Below the pieces are notes generated by a model, which was not told the DNA's origin, searched no databases, and saw only the letters and a program-made list of their open reading frames with translations. Below, in pieces: positions 10,195-20,450 of a stretch of 64,000 nucleotides of DNA. This stretch comes from Psococerastis gibbosa. Lineage: Eukaryota; Arthropoda; Insecta; Psocodea; Psocidae. The position numbers and the translations under genes were made by a program. Numbering within the stretch: the stretch's first letter is position 1; the number at the start of each line of letters is the position of its first letter. The DNA lies in assembly GCA_963971405.1 (NCBI GenBank), contig OZ020492.1:7750001-7814000 (forward strand), written 5' to 3'.

Positions 10195-10400
10195 GAAAAT
10201 TAAGCTAACCAGTGGACTCGTATGTGTACTTCGTCAAGTCATGCTCCACCTGTTACACTGCGCCAATGGTAAGCTAGTCACAGCTTGTCTATTATCGCTA
10301 ATAGCCGGTGTAGGTTGACATCGAGAACATATACCAGTTTGCCAATGGCCCAAAATTCTTAAGCCATGGGGTCGTTGACATTGAACAAGGGGCCAAACGG
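10195..10400 (+). repeat. Repeat D copy
   Basis: Shared blocks are CAGTGGACTCGTATGTG, AAGTCATGCTCCACCTGTTACA, GCCGGTGTAGGTTGACATC and GGGGTCGTTGACATTG. Copies lie at 19093 and 44880 (plus) and at 22012, 22262, 39560, 56370 and 61930 (minus), with a scrap at 43160. The length is about 200 bp with no coding frame and no clear pol III boxes. Class unknown. Confidence 0.6.
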
Positions 10401-10435
10401 CCACTTTTAGTCCTTCAAGACATCATTATTATTAG

Positions 10436-11070
10436 CTTACCAGCAAAGCGTTTTAGCTAAACGCACTTCAGGGTTGGTTAAAGTGGCACTGCGATCGATA
10501 GTTGAATGGAAAATCAGCTGCCGCCATATATGTTTGTCACGTTTTTTTGGCCGGATACAGTGAAAATATTACCTTGTCTATCATTAAGAACTATATTGTA
10601 AGTCTACTCACAGGTAAAGTTAAAAAAAATATTGTTAGTGTGACGAACTAGTAAATAACCTACTACAGTAAATTGTGTGGTGATCCCAACGCGTCTTTTT
10701 GGCTTTGTGGCACCGGTTCAGTAAAATTTGTTGTTTTTTTGTTTTTTTGATAAATACACGCATTATTATTATTATTACAATGTACAATGTTTTCTTTGCA
10801 TATCGTACTGAGGTGATATTTTGTAACCAACTCGACCAGACAAACCCCTAAGGGGGTTTTTGGTACCCTACCAAAAATTGTATGCCTGTAAGTTATTGTA
10901 TTGCAATATATGCTCCTTGTCCAGGGAGTACTTGGACAAGGAAATAAAAAAAAATAAAATTATTGTAATTTTATTTTGTCCGATGTCCCAGTCGTTCACT
11001 CACGATGTGGGGTAACTTGGCTAACACTTTTAACTCTATAACTTCAGCATTGTAAATACCCCTAATATCG
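10436..11070 (+). repeat. Repeat F, split copy
   Basis: The pieces 10436-10520 (AAGCGTTTTAGCTAAACGCA, GGGTTGGTTAAAGTG) and about 11010-11060 (AACACTTTTAACTCTATAAC) match neighbouring parts of 49395-49555. The 490 bp between them, including a LINE tail, is probably a later insertion. Confidence 0.45.
10844..10975 (+). mobile_element. LINE/SINE 3' tail with hairpin
   Basis: It ends in TGCTCCTTGTCCAGGGAGTA then CTTGGACAAGGAAATAAAA. The arms CCTTGTCCA and TGGACAAGG pair perfectly around an AGGGAGTACT loop (10915-10942). Related tails are at 27036-27145, 27398-27465 and 27650-27770. A conserved 3' hairpin followed by an A-rich tail is typical of LINE RNA recognition. Confidence 0.65.
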
Positions 11071-12009
11071 TGTTTTCTTACGTAACAGAAACTAACCCTG
11101 CTAATTGGCCAATCCCACCGATTGTTAGTATTTTCAATGTTCTGTTTCTGTTCGGACCGGTTCGGTCCATCTGTCTTCGGTCCTCGGTTCTCTCCGACTG
11201 AAAATACGAATCCACCGCTATTTCAATTGTTACGAGAGAAATGGCGATTGAACGCTACCTCAATGCTGCATCGGTTCTAAAGAGCGAGCTAAAGTGTGGC
11301 AATTAGTATTGTATTATATGCAATCAAAACCCTATTGAGCTGTATAATGAACCAATGATACTTCAGGAGCTTTGAATTGAGAATTAGGGGAATATTAGCC
11401 TAAAATTACTTGATTATATCAGACGAGTCCCACCTTTGCGGTCGTCGGTTCCAAAGGAACCAGACTCAAGTGAGATGAACGCAGTCTAATGAGAGACTCG
11501 ACAACTTCCGTTGCTCCTACTATACGTTCAACAACACTGAAATCTACGATACAATCGTTTGTTTTTATTTTTTAAATAATTAAAATAGCGTGATATAATA
11601 TCTTCTGTATCACAGATGGAAAATGATTATTAAATTAAACTTTTTTCTCTTTAATATTGCAACTTTAATATCGGTTTGTAATTTTAAGATATCAAGGAGA
11701 AATTTGGAGTTTCCTTTATAGATGGCGCGGTTTTAGGGGTACCTTCGTTGATAATAACGTAGCTTCGAAAAGTTTTGGTTTGGGGGAGTTGCGGGGGGTA
11801 GGGGGGTGGTATGAAAGTGGGTGAAGCTATTGGATATTTCCGAGGGGCTGGCTCAGCGGGGGAATTTGACTGATGTCGGCCTGTTAATGCCCCTTTCACT
11901 GTGGGCAAAGGATGGGAGGCAAAAGGGGATGAATCGAAAAGGGGTAATTAACCCGATATCACGAAAAGGGAACATTTTAACACTTTGAATCATTGTTGAA
12001 ATTCTGTTT
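11071..12009. other. Unassigned DNA
   Basis: It includes a G-rich stretch near 11790-11810 and CGGTTCGGTCCATC/TCTTCGGTCCTCGGTTCTC phrases near 11155-11190. No gene was recognised. Confidence 0.4.
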
Positions 12010-12262
12010 TGCCTGGATTCATTCATTACCATAACTTGTCAGTAACGTATTGCTCTTTACCGACTTCAATGTTGGCGGTTCGAGTCCAGCCAGAGGAAAA
12101 TTTTATGTCTCCCAATTGTTTTCTTGACAATATTATGTATGTATGTATGTATGTATGTATGTTATGTACATTTAGGTGTAAGAGAGGGCCATAGGCCCTA
12201 ATCTCGCTGTATCTATACATATTTTTTTTTAAATAAAGACTTTATTATTATTATTATTATCA
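12010..12262 (+). mobile_element. SINE with distinct head and SINE-A-like tail
   Basis: A B box GGCGGTTCGAGTCCAGCC lies near 12075. It is followed by a (TATG)n microsatellite (about 12132-12162), then GTGTAAGAGAGGGCCATAGG with the hairpin GGGCC-ATA-GGCCC, and an AATAAAGACTTTATTATT end. The tail hairpin corresponds to that of SINE-A (AGAGGGCTTTATAGCCCT), but head and body differ. Short frames on both strands here are not coding. Confidence 0.55.
12132..12162. repeat. (TATG)n microsatellite
   Basis: About seven TATG units in a row, inside the SINE-like unit. Confidence 0.9.
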
Positions 12263-12295
12263 TTTAATGTTTTATGTAGTAGTTTTTGTTTGGGT

Positions 12296-12450
12296 GGGTC
12301 AACAGCTTCATGAGCTTTGGCCTGCTCGACAACACTCCTTCAGTCGTCTCGGTTTTACGGACTTCCAACTCGCAAAGTTCAGTTTGTAACCCATCCTTCC
12401 AGCGTTTTTGAGGACGTCCTGACAGTCGTCTTCCTGCCATGCTTGCTTTG
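12296..12450 (-). pseudogene. RTE-type LINE ORF2 C-terminus, broken
   Basis: On the minus strand the frame reads MAGRRLSGRPQKRWKDGLQT followed by ELCELEVRK. A deletion then shifts the frame where other copies read NRDDWRSVVEEAKAH. It shares the GRPxKRWKD signature with 5060-5310 and 62262-62402. Non-functional fragment. Confidence 0.75.
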
Positions 12451-12664
12451 AGTGTATAATTCTGGTGGAAGGAAACCTGGAAGGGGTGGGAACGGCAGCG
12501 CTTGTAGCATATACAAGCGGCAATTCAAGAAATGACACTTAATTAAGAGGATGATACATTGTGAGTGGGCCGGAAGTACTGCAAGTAGTAGATGGACCCC
12601 GTGAAGGAGGGGCGCTGACCAAATTATAAATAACATGCCCAGAGATTATTGTCATCTAAACTTG

Positions 12665-13285
12665 CAGACCTGTCTACTCATTTTGATTTATAGCGCAGGA
12701 GGTTGCCTCGCTCTAAATTTTCACATCGTTGCCTTTCTCAAGCACCACCTTTTAACGTGCTCAGCTTGCATAATGGGGCTACGAGGCTCAGTGGCTAGCA
12801 TTGCAATTGGCGTTCCAAGCGGTCTTAGGTTCGAGTCATGTCCGCTCATTTTGATTTCTAGCGCAAAAGGTTGACTCGCTGTAAATTTTCACATCGTTGC
12901 CATTCGCAAACACCGCCTTTTTTCGTGCTCAGCTTTGCAAAATGGTGCTAGTGGCTCAGTGGCTAGCGTTACAACTGACGATCCAAGGGGTCTAAGGCTC
13001 GAATCCTGCCCGCTCATTTTCATTTCTAACTTAAAAGGATGTCTCTCCGCAAATTTTCACATGCCTTTCTCAATAACCTTTAACGTGCTCAGTTCGCATA
13101 ATGGTGCTAGTGACTCAGTGGCTAGCGTTACAATTAACGATCCAATAGGTCTCAGGTTTGAATCCTGTCCGCTCATTTTGATTTCTAGCGCAAAAGGTTG
13201 ACTCGCTGTGAATTTTCACATCGTTCTCAAACACCGCCTTTAAACGTGCTCTACTCGCACAATGGTGCTTTGTGGCTCATTCTAT
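12665..13285 (+). repeat. Tandem array of tRNA-headed units, about 3.7 copies
   Basis: Units of about 160-168 bp repeat: the GGCTCAGTGGCTAGC-like phrase begins near 12785, 12953 and 13112, and a decayed TGTGGCTCATT is near 13270. Each unit has an A-box-like TGGCTCAGTGGCTAGC. About 35 bp later comes a B-box-like motif (GGTTCGAGTC, GGCTCGAATCC or GGTTTGAATCC). A body CGCTCATTTTGATTTCTAG...AATTTTCACATCGTTGCC follows. It looks like a tandemly amplified tRNA-derived element rather than dispersed SINEs. Frames across it merely follow the repeat. Confidence 0.8.
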
Positions 13286-13600
13286 TTCTAAAAATCTCCC
13301 TTTTTACTTTGAAAAGCCGGCACTGGAATGGAACCCGTAAAAGAGCGGAACTTTTGTGATTTTCTGAAGTAAATGTGCATTGAATTGGTAGGGATGAAAG
13401 GGGTAACTGCAGCCATAGCGGATTCCGATAGTCGGGAATAAAATTTAATTATCGATACTCAATATGACTGCAAAAGTCTCCCTTAGTTGCGTACAATTTT
13501 CAGAAATCTGCCGCTATATGTTTTTTTTTTGTTTTTAATCAAAAATTGTATGGCCTTATATGTCCTCCGAATTATGAACGCAGTTTATTAATTAAACTAC
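13286..13600. other. Unassigned DNA
   Basis: No gene or clear repeat. Confidence 0.35.
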
Positions 13601-13665
13601 AGTCTTATTGTTCGCCATTTGTATTGCGATAAAGTCGTTTATTCATTCATTCATTCATTCATCTC
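13601..13665 (+). mobile_element. Retroelement 3' tail with (ATTC)n
   Basis: GTCTTATTGTTCGCCATTTG then CAATAAAGTCG-like sequence and four or more ATTC repeats. The same tail is at 30421-30485 with (TTTCA)n. Head and body are absent. Confidence 0.55.
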
Positions 13666-13957
13666 CTATTAAAAAACAACTTTCAGCTTTGTTTAAAACA
13701 ATATATAACTAAATAAATTGGTGCCTTTATTATCTAAATATGATTCGTATAAGTTAGTCTCTTTATCAGGTAAAACTTACCAGCTGTAGATGTAGGGGTT
13801 TCCCAGAAAGCTATTTTCGTTGTATTTAATATTATCTATTCCCTAGAAGAGCTACCTGGATGGGCGCCGTTATTAGAAATATATTTAAATAGAAATACCA
13901 ATGAATCTATACTTTTGTTTAAGGAGTTTTTTTTTTTAATAAAAATTAAATTTCGCA

Positions 13958-14280
13958 TGAAATATCGATCGTAGAGCCATAAAAATTGTCTCATTGCTTA
14001 GCAGAAAATGTTTATCTATATTTTGATGCATGTTCTGTGGCCATCCATTATATCAATTGGCCACAGTTTTGATGTTCCTTCGACCTGTCATCCCCAGTGT
14101 CCGTTTTTTATATTTTAAATCAAGTTCCAAAACTGTGGGAAATGGGTGTTACATACATTACAATATATTGGTTATATAATAGCGACGGCCACATAATATA
14201 TAGAAAAATGCAGAGGAACATTTCCTCTTAGCAATGAGACATATTTTTTAACTCTACGGTCGATAATTCTGTTCAAATTT
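13958..14280. mobile_element. Family G inverted-repeat element
   Basis: The left arm GTAGAGCCATAAAAATTGTC, CTCATTGCTTAGCAG and TCTGTGGCCATCC is mirrored on the right by GGCCACATAATATATAG, GAGGAACATTTCCTC and AGCAATGAGACATATTTTTT. Arms of about 85 bp surround an AT-rich middle. Copies are at 18570-18830, 60345-60590 and, halved, 39005-39095. No coding frame. MITE-like; superfamily unknown. Confidence 0.6.
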
Positions 14281-14460
14281 TAGTTTTTACCCCCTTAGGT
14301 CCCCCCCCCCCGCTCTGGGGTCGGGTTATCATTCATTACCTCTTACGCTGAAAAAAGCTTCCGATGGACATTGCAATCGAAGCCAATTAATAAATTAATA
14401 ATCGCAGCTAGTTTTTATTCTGTGGATGGGCAGTAGATATCGCAGAGAATGAGTTATGTA

Positions 14461-14538
14461 GTGAAATGAAATGAATGAAATGAAATATCGTCTTTATTTT
14501 CAGGCGAGCTTTAGCCCCGAAGGGCTACTCTTTTTTTG
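14461..14538 (-). mobile_element. Retroelement 3' tail, minus strand
   Basis: Read on the minus strand it is AGTAGCCCTTCGGGGCTAAA, a hairpin, then AATAAAGACGATATTTCATT and (TTTCA)n/(ATTTC)n. The design (hairpin, AATAAAGNC, short tandem repeat) resembles the tails at 12010-12262 and 30421-30485. Confidence 0.5.
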
Positions 14539-14554
14539 GGTTTTCATTTAAAAA

Positions 14555-14735
14555 AACAAACAATTTAATGAATGCATCTGATTCATCCCCTTTAGTCGCC
14601 TCACTAAGTTGCCTAATGGGTACTTGTGCCGAATTTCGACTGGTCTTCGATCGCAAGGTGTGTAGAGACTCGCGCAAATACAAGTACGCTGCTGCCACCT
14701 TGTGATCGAAGCCGGTCTACGCTAATGCCTTGCTA
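14555..14735 (-). mobile_element. SINE-C copy
   Basis: It is the reverse complement of the SINE-C head (AAGGTGGCAGCAGCGTACTT) and of the 3' end (GAATGCATTAAATTG-like, then a T-rich run). The order of blocks is as in 49208-49350. Confidence 0.7.
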
Positions 14736-15400
14736 CCCAGTTCTGTAAGCGTCCCTGAGTTCCTGAAACGCCAAAGGTTCTGGAAATTACAGCTATCAAC
14801 CGTTAGAAATTAGATTGTATGATCCCGCCCCGGAGCAAAATCCTGGATACATGTTAAACTAAAAATGAATTTGCCGACATTATTCCGAGCTCAAAAAATG
14901 CAAAAATTCTATAATGCGATACTTTCAAGACAGTTTTTGTCAAATTTATCAAACTTAGGTAATGTTTTCTAGTCCCCATGCCTTATATCGATCGCATTAA
15001 AACCTTTCTTTAAGTTTGCGAAGCTAAACTAGTTTTCAATGGAAACTTGAAGGAGTTGCAAAACTTAGCGTTTTTCTCATTATCCGACTTCATTTTTACT
15101 TCATAATTTTCTTACAAACTTGAATTGCGAATCTATCGAGAAAAAAAATTAGTAATCATTATTGACCCAATGATTCTGTTAATTAAAATGTAAGCTGATT
15201 GAGATTTTCAGATTACTTTCTTATTGAATGGGAAATCTTTGATTATTTAATTTGAATTGTTCAATTGAGAATTTGCACCTTAGATTAAATTAATTACAGA
15301 TTTTGGAGTCCAAATATTGGAATGTTATCGTTAGTCAGGTATTCAATAGTGACATTAACTATGTTAGTTACGAATGAAGTTTTGTTGGCTGAAACTATTG
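14736..15400. other. Unassigned AT-rich DNA
   Basis: No gene or repeat family recognised. Confidence 0.4.
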
Positions 15401-17547
15401 GGTAAGTGTTTCAATGAGCCCACACACCTTTTCTGACTGTTCAATACCGTGTTTCAAGCCCAAAACATTGAATGTCATCATCGTCCATTATCAACCTAAG
15501 CCTTATCTTCGTTATTCTAGTTCTAGTTTCTCAGGGCGTGATATGTTAGCCTCCTCAGCCTCTTCTTGTCCGTCTACTACTACTACTTCGAATTCAGCCT
15601 CCTGTCCCTGTGCCACTGATTGTCCGCATTCTGGTTTCTGCATATCCCCCTCCCCCTTTTCATGACCCTTCCTTATCTCCTCTTCCAGCCACTTCTTCGC
15701 TCAACGGCTCTTATCCATTTTTCGCTGTTCTCTCCCCCATTGGCTCTTCAGAACCGAACTCTTCAAATCAGCGCTCCATTCCTGAACCTATCCCTTCTTC
15801 GAAAGTACTATTGTCAGTAGTAAGGGTCTTCTTGCGAATTCTTCACACGTCTTCATCGATTAATTATTCTAATTTTTAAAAAAATCTTTGAGGACTAGTA
15901 GAGAGTGTTCTCTCTTGGCCACTGATTTATTAGTGATGTGTTAGTGATTTAGGACAATTGTCAGCACAACAATGTGGTAAGCAACTAGTCCGGCAGCTGC
16001 GTTTTTCTCTTACCTGTAAAGTAAAATTAAGGTACCCATTTAAGTTGAACCGAGGCGTAGTGGGGAACAGTTTTCTCGAACCTCAGCTTCCCCATTTACG
16101 GACTCGTTCTTTACCAACTAGAATTTGCAATTCGTGGATTACCCATTCTTATTCTAATGAAACCCAACTGGAATTGTAACTGTAGTAAGGAAAGTTTACA
16201 AAAAGCCTACCCTAAAAGAGAACGATGAGAGAAAGATGAACGAAAGAATTTCTTTTCGCACGCTAATACAAATACATCATGTGGGTACATCTGTCATTAA
16301 AGTTCAATTTTGATAATGTACGGTTGCCAGGGGTGGGCAACACCACTCACACCCCGCGTTCCCTCAACATTCGTCACCCTACAAGACAATTACTCTTGTC
16401 ACAAATTTCACTGTGATGAAACCATGCAATACTCATCACAATTGATATGATGTGTTGCTATTTTTATATATAGTTTTTATTTCTTTACATAGTTAACTTG
16501 CGGGTGAGAATTTCTGCAAGTGTTGAAACACCCCTAGAAATTTAATAGGGCCTGGGGATGAACCCCTCCTTCTTTGACTAATATATCATCCGTAACAATT
16601 TTTCTGCCCTATCAACGGGAGCTGGCCTTTGTTCTTCGCCTTATTTTTTTTCTGAACGCTCAGTGGTTTCAATCAATGGAAAGCTTTTTTTGATCGTGCA
16701 TTTACGTGGCGTGCCTTCCATTGTAGTTCTTTGTTGAGTACGGTACGTTTGCATTACAAAGCGTTTCCGGTAAATTTATTACCAGCTAATTTCCTATGAA
16801 TGCATATTTGTTGAGGCAACGATTGGCAATAAAATGGATTGGCGATTGCATTGTTCAGCTTATGAAACCATCTAACCCCTTGGAAGCCTGCACTACACGT
16901 TTTTCGCCATAGTCAAATTTCTCGTGAATGTATGAATAGTTAAAGAAATAGAAAAAATGATTTTAATACACCCGTATGCAGCCCTTTCCTGACCTAACTT
17001 GCCTTGCATTTTTTCACGCTTTAAAAAACTGAGGCGTGTTGGTGCCAGGTGCCACGTACGAGACTCAGGCAGACCAGCAAACATTAGAAGAATAAGCACC
17101 TTGTAGTACCTAGAGCATACAATGCAACTTTTAAAAAAACTTACCTATACAAAGCACAAAAATTATTTAACCTACTAGATATTTCCTCTGAGTCTCTGTC
17201 TATAAAAAATTTTCAAAATTCATTCGGGAATGGCTGATGAAACGGGAAAGGTAGAATCCTTATTTGAACTGGTGGATTAGACTTGGACTGTTTGTTACGT
17301 GAGATTTGTTATTAATATGTAGGTTTAGTTGTAGTCGTTGTATGTTTAATTTAATTTAATTTTTTATTTTAGAGCAGGGAACATTGTTATAGTTATATTC
17401 ATGTTTCAATACACATTGGCTGACTTTACTTACTTACGTATTAAAATGTACAGGAACATTTCTTATATTACTTCTACTTCTCATTTACTTTCTTTATTAT
17501 GGTTTTTTTATGAGAAATTTGACTTTTCATAAAACGCCGGTTGCCTG
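15401..17547. other. Unassigned DNA with pyrimidine-rich block
   Basis: 15540-15800 is C/T-rich and gives short serine- and proline-rich frames on the plus strand (up to 89 codons). Composition explains these and no family is recognised. The remainder to 17547 shows no exon or RNA gene. CAGGGGTGGGCAA at 16329 resembles a lone hAT end. Confidence 0.4.
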
Positions 17548-17550
17548 TTA

Positions 17551-17617
17551 GGCGCATATTCCACCTACGTCAATAGTCAATGGTAAATGTGGTATTGACG
17601 TAGGTGGAATAAGCGCC
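17551..17617. mobile_element. Ultra-short TWA MITE, 67 bp palindrome
   Basis: GGCGCATATTCCACCTACGT at the left and ACGTAGGTGGAATAAGCGCC at the right form a nearly perfect hairpin with a short spacer. TTA flanks both sides (17548-17550 and 17618-17620). The termini match the 140-bp element at 40516-40655 and the larger family at 37208-37576. Confidence 0.85.
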
Positions 17618-17683
17618 TTAAGCCCGTTTCAACCCCTCGGATGTAACTGGATTAGTTCGAATCGAGTTAAATACAAAAGAGAT

Positions 17684-17830
17684 GAACATTCGAGTGCGCT
17701 AAAAATATTTATGAATCCTGGGGCCACGTGGTACATCTTTTCAATGGCTGGTAATGGGAGTCATGGCTTCAGGATTCAAAAAATATTTTTGGCGCACTCG
17801 AAATTCCCAACTCGCATATATAGAACTGGA
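17684..17830. mobile_element. Family E MITE
   Basis: The arms TCGAGTGCGCTAAAAATATT and AATATTTTTGGCGCACTCGA are inverse, with inner ATGAATCCTG/CAGGATTCA. The right end runs into CATATATAGAACTGG, the degraded GAGTTCTATATAGG terminus of the family. Confidence 0.6.
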
Positions 17831-17984
17831 AGTTAGCAAGGCTGGCACTAGCACTAGAAATGGATAAATTTTTAATTTTTGGCCAGACGAAAGGTGCGTT
17901 TCAAGTACTCAGGTTGAAGTGAGCTAAGTGTACTGACAAATATGTCAAAAGTCACGACAACCCTTCGGTAGTTTCTTGGCAACT

Positions 17985-18162
17985 GCTCTATTTAAAATGT
18001 GGTCATACTCATTTCCGGTAGCCTCGTTTTTTCTTGTGAAGGTACCCATTAAGGTTGGATGAACCCTGGCCCGGAAAATATTTTCTTTTATGTCGAGTCG
18101 GGATCCCTTGATTCCCTTCCTGTTCATAGTCCACTGCTCTACCAACTGAGCCGTCACGTCTT
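17985..18162 (-). mobile_element. SINE-H copy with tRNA-like head
   Basis: On the minus strand the head GGCTCAGTTGGTAGAGCAGT is an excellent tRNA D-arm/A box. It is followed by a degraded B box (GGGATCCCGACTCGAC) and the body AAAAGAAAATATTTTCCGGG, CCAGGGTTCATCC. The same body is at 25155-25315 and 52165-52345 (plus). A degraded B box and no paired acceptor stem argue against a working tRNA gene. Confidence 0.65.
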
Positions 18163-18565
18163 AGTGGCGTTATGGGGGGAGAGCCGCGTAGTATACAACA
18201 ATAGTAAGCCCCTAGAACATAAAAAGGGTTAAGTACAGCTTTGGGTAATTAAACATGAAACCATCCAATGTATAATGGTCTCTAGAGCTGTTTTATGGTA
18301 GAGCTCAGATTTGCTTATTTCAATGACGGAAATAATAGCTTTTAAACAATAGGTGAATCATTCATTTTGTACATTTTATGAGTGCTTTAAGCACTTTTAA
18401 TTCCATTTTTCATTCATGCCTGCTTACCTTATAAAATCGTTAAAAGTACCATATATTGTTATTACGTTTAATGAAGTATTTTTTTTTTATAACTTGGTCA
18501 TTTGAAAAATGGAGGAACGGATAGGGAATTGTGTTTGTTTCATAAACAACAGGATACGACCACCT
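18163..18565. other. Unassigned AT-rich DNA
   Basis: Nothing recognised. Confidence 0.35.
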
Positions 18566-18569
18566 TTTT

Positions 18570-18830
18570 TTGTCATGTCCAAATTCACGAGAAATTTCAA
18601 TCGTGGAGCTATGAATTATGTCAGGTCCCCTTCTTGAAATGTTCCTCTACATTTTGAAATATACTATGTGACCGTTACTAAAAATTTAAGACTTTTTAAA
18701 TTTAAAAATTTGCCACTATTACTGTACCCGTTTTTTTACAATCAAGTTCCAACGGCACACTATATCAAAATTTAGTTGAACATGTCTTCTAATAGATGTA
18801 ACCTACCTGATAACTTTACGATTAATATTT
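18570..18830. mobile_element. Family G element, decayed
   Basis: CGTGGAGCTATGAATTATGTC, GAAATGTTCCTCTACATTTTG and ATGTGACCGTTACT match the family G arm. Inverse traces follow to about 18820 (GAACATGTCTTCTAATAGATG). Confidence 0.45.
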
Positions 18831-19092
18831 CCGGTGAAATTTGATTCTGTACACCTGTAAAATTCCTTCCCTCTGGGTGTGTTTTAATTTTAAGTAACTA
18901 AATACTACTACTATCGAAGCTGAGGGAAGAAGAAGACGAGGACGAAAGTCCGCCAAAACCTCAGAACTGTAGGACTGCAGCCAAAGCTCAGAACCGCAAG
19001 GAGTGAAAGGGAATCTGCCGTATCGCTGACCCCACCTTGGGATAAAAGCGATGAAAAAGAAGAAGAAAGATACTACTACTATATAAGCTATA

Positions 19093-19290
19093 AGCATAAA
19101 AAAATGTTATGTGACATAAAGGTTCGTTCCCAAACCTGGTTATGTCTGTTACAGTGTCAATGGTAAGCATATGCTTGGGCTTGTCAACTGCCATTGCCAC
19201 TTGTAGCTGGTGTAGGTTGAAATCGCGGTAAACCAGTTTACAAATGTAAATTTATTCGGAAACAATACCAAAAATGTCCGAAAACAGGAA
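19093..19290 (+). repeat. Repeat D copy
   Basis: It includes GTTACAGTGTCAATGGTAAG, AGCTGGTGTAGGTTGAAATC, AACCAGTTTACAAATG and AACAATACCAAAAATGTCCG, in the order seen at 10195-10400 and 44880-45095. Confidence 0.55.
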
Positions 19291-19605
19291 AGGTTTAATG
19301 GACCACATTAGAAGTAGGTCTACGTCCATAACACTACCATCAATAATTAAAACCATTAAAACAATGGAGCGTGAAATATTTGGCAGGTAGGTTCAAGAGG
19401 GAGAATAGATGTACAAATATATGTTTTTCAAATTGAACTGAAATCATGCACGCACAAAGTGATATGAACCCCGAAATCCCCGTGAAATTTCGACAGTACC
19501 GATTTCAGCATTGCTTTTGGAACACATTGCTTCATTTTGAAACTCTTACTTGGCATGAGAATAAAAATTTAAAATAAGAACTATTTTTTTCAGTTCATTC
19601 CATTC

Positions 19606-19765
19606 AGTTCTATATATGAGAGAGATGGGACATTCGTTTCCGTCTGTAGGCAACCGGCCACGTCTGTTGAATGGTTGGGCATATGAAACGTGACAGGTGT
19701 CTTATTAAATTTAAAAAAATATATTTGGTGGGAAGCCAATATCCCATCTCTCCTATATAGACCTC
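19606..19765. mobile_element. Family E MITE, 160 bp
   Basis: The left end AGTTCTATATATGAGAGAGA then TGGGACATTCG is mirrored by the right end ATCCCATCTCTCCTATATAG then ACCTC. The middle has no coding capacity. Confidence 0.65.
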
Positions 19766-19904
19766 TAATAAAAACCTAATCTGAGCCATGTGTACCCTCC
19801 ATGCTATTATCTTTGGTTTCAATGGCCGTGCATGATTGGCAGTAGCCTGTCAGAACGTGCAAGCACTTGCTCGGATCTGATCGTAATGGGCAGAAGTGTA
19901 TTGG

Positions 19905-20450
19905 GCGGTTATTGAATTGTTACGATTCGGGTAATAACCAGTAATAAATTAAGACCTACTAAGGCGGGGTTTCCACCGACCTCTCATTGCAGAATGCACA
20001 TACGTTGACGTGGTAGCAGATATCATTAATAAAGGCGGGGTTTCCACCTATCTCTCATTGCAGAATACAAATGACATTGACGGAAATTTAAATTTTTCTT
20101 TTTTATTGAAATCTATTAAAATGTTTGTACTTAACATATCCCATGACGCCAATTTGTTTGTTTGTGATTTTACTCTATGATCATTGATCAATTTTAACTA
20201 TGGCATAGAGTAAAACAAAAATTTCCGTCAATGTCATTTGCATTCGGCAATGAGAGGTCGGTGGAAACCCCGCCTTTATTAATGATATCTGCTACCACGT
20301 CAACGTATGTGCATTCTGCAATGAGAGGTCGGTGGAAGCCCCGCCTAAGCAATAAAACAAAACAACAATAAAACAAGCAATAATGTCACAATACAGCGCC
20401 AAACGCATAAACACACAAAACTGAGTCTCTCTAGCGTTAGATTGATCAGT
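19905..20450 (+). repeat. Repeat J interrupted by a MITE
   Basis: The flanks GGTTATTGAATTGTTACGAT and AGGCCTACTAA-like on the left, and GCGCCAAACGCATAAACACA on the right, also occur contiguously at 26272-26400. The intervening 19963-20345 is therefore a later insertion. Confidence 0.6.
19963..20345. mobile_element. TWA MITE with nested second set of termini, 383 bp
   Basis: The outer ends GGCGGGGTTTCCACCGACCT and AGGTCGGTGGAAGCCCCGCC are inverse and flanked by TAA (19960-19962, 20346-20348). A second pair of the same ends lies inside (starting about 20035 and ending about 20275), each bordered by AATAAA/TTTATT. Between outer and inner ends is TGACGTGGTAGCAGATATCA. The centre TGATCATTGATCAATTTTAA matches the family at 37208. 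Confidence 0.8.

Noticed and set aside
12665-13285. CRISPR-like or satellite reading of the repeated units
   Set aside because: Units are 160-168 bp, diverged, and carry pol III boxes, with no short constant repeat alternating with unique spacers. The context is eukaryotic.
15414-15879. Serine/proline-rich overlapping plus-strand frames as a real protein
   Set aside because: Pyrimidine-rich DNA gives open frames in several registers at once and no conserved motif is visible.
16329-16360. CAGGGGTGGGCAA, a hAT-like terminus
   Set aside because: No inverse end or duplicated flank found nearby; left as a lone motif.
18107-18162. Functional tRNA gene on the minus strand
   Set aside because: The D arm is good but the B box is degraded and acceptor ends do not pair. 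The same body follows in other copies, so it is a SINE head.
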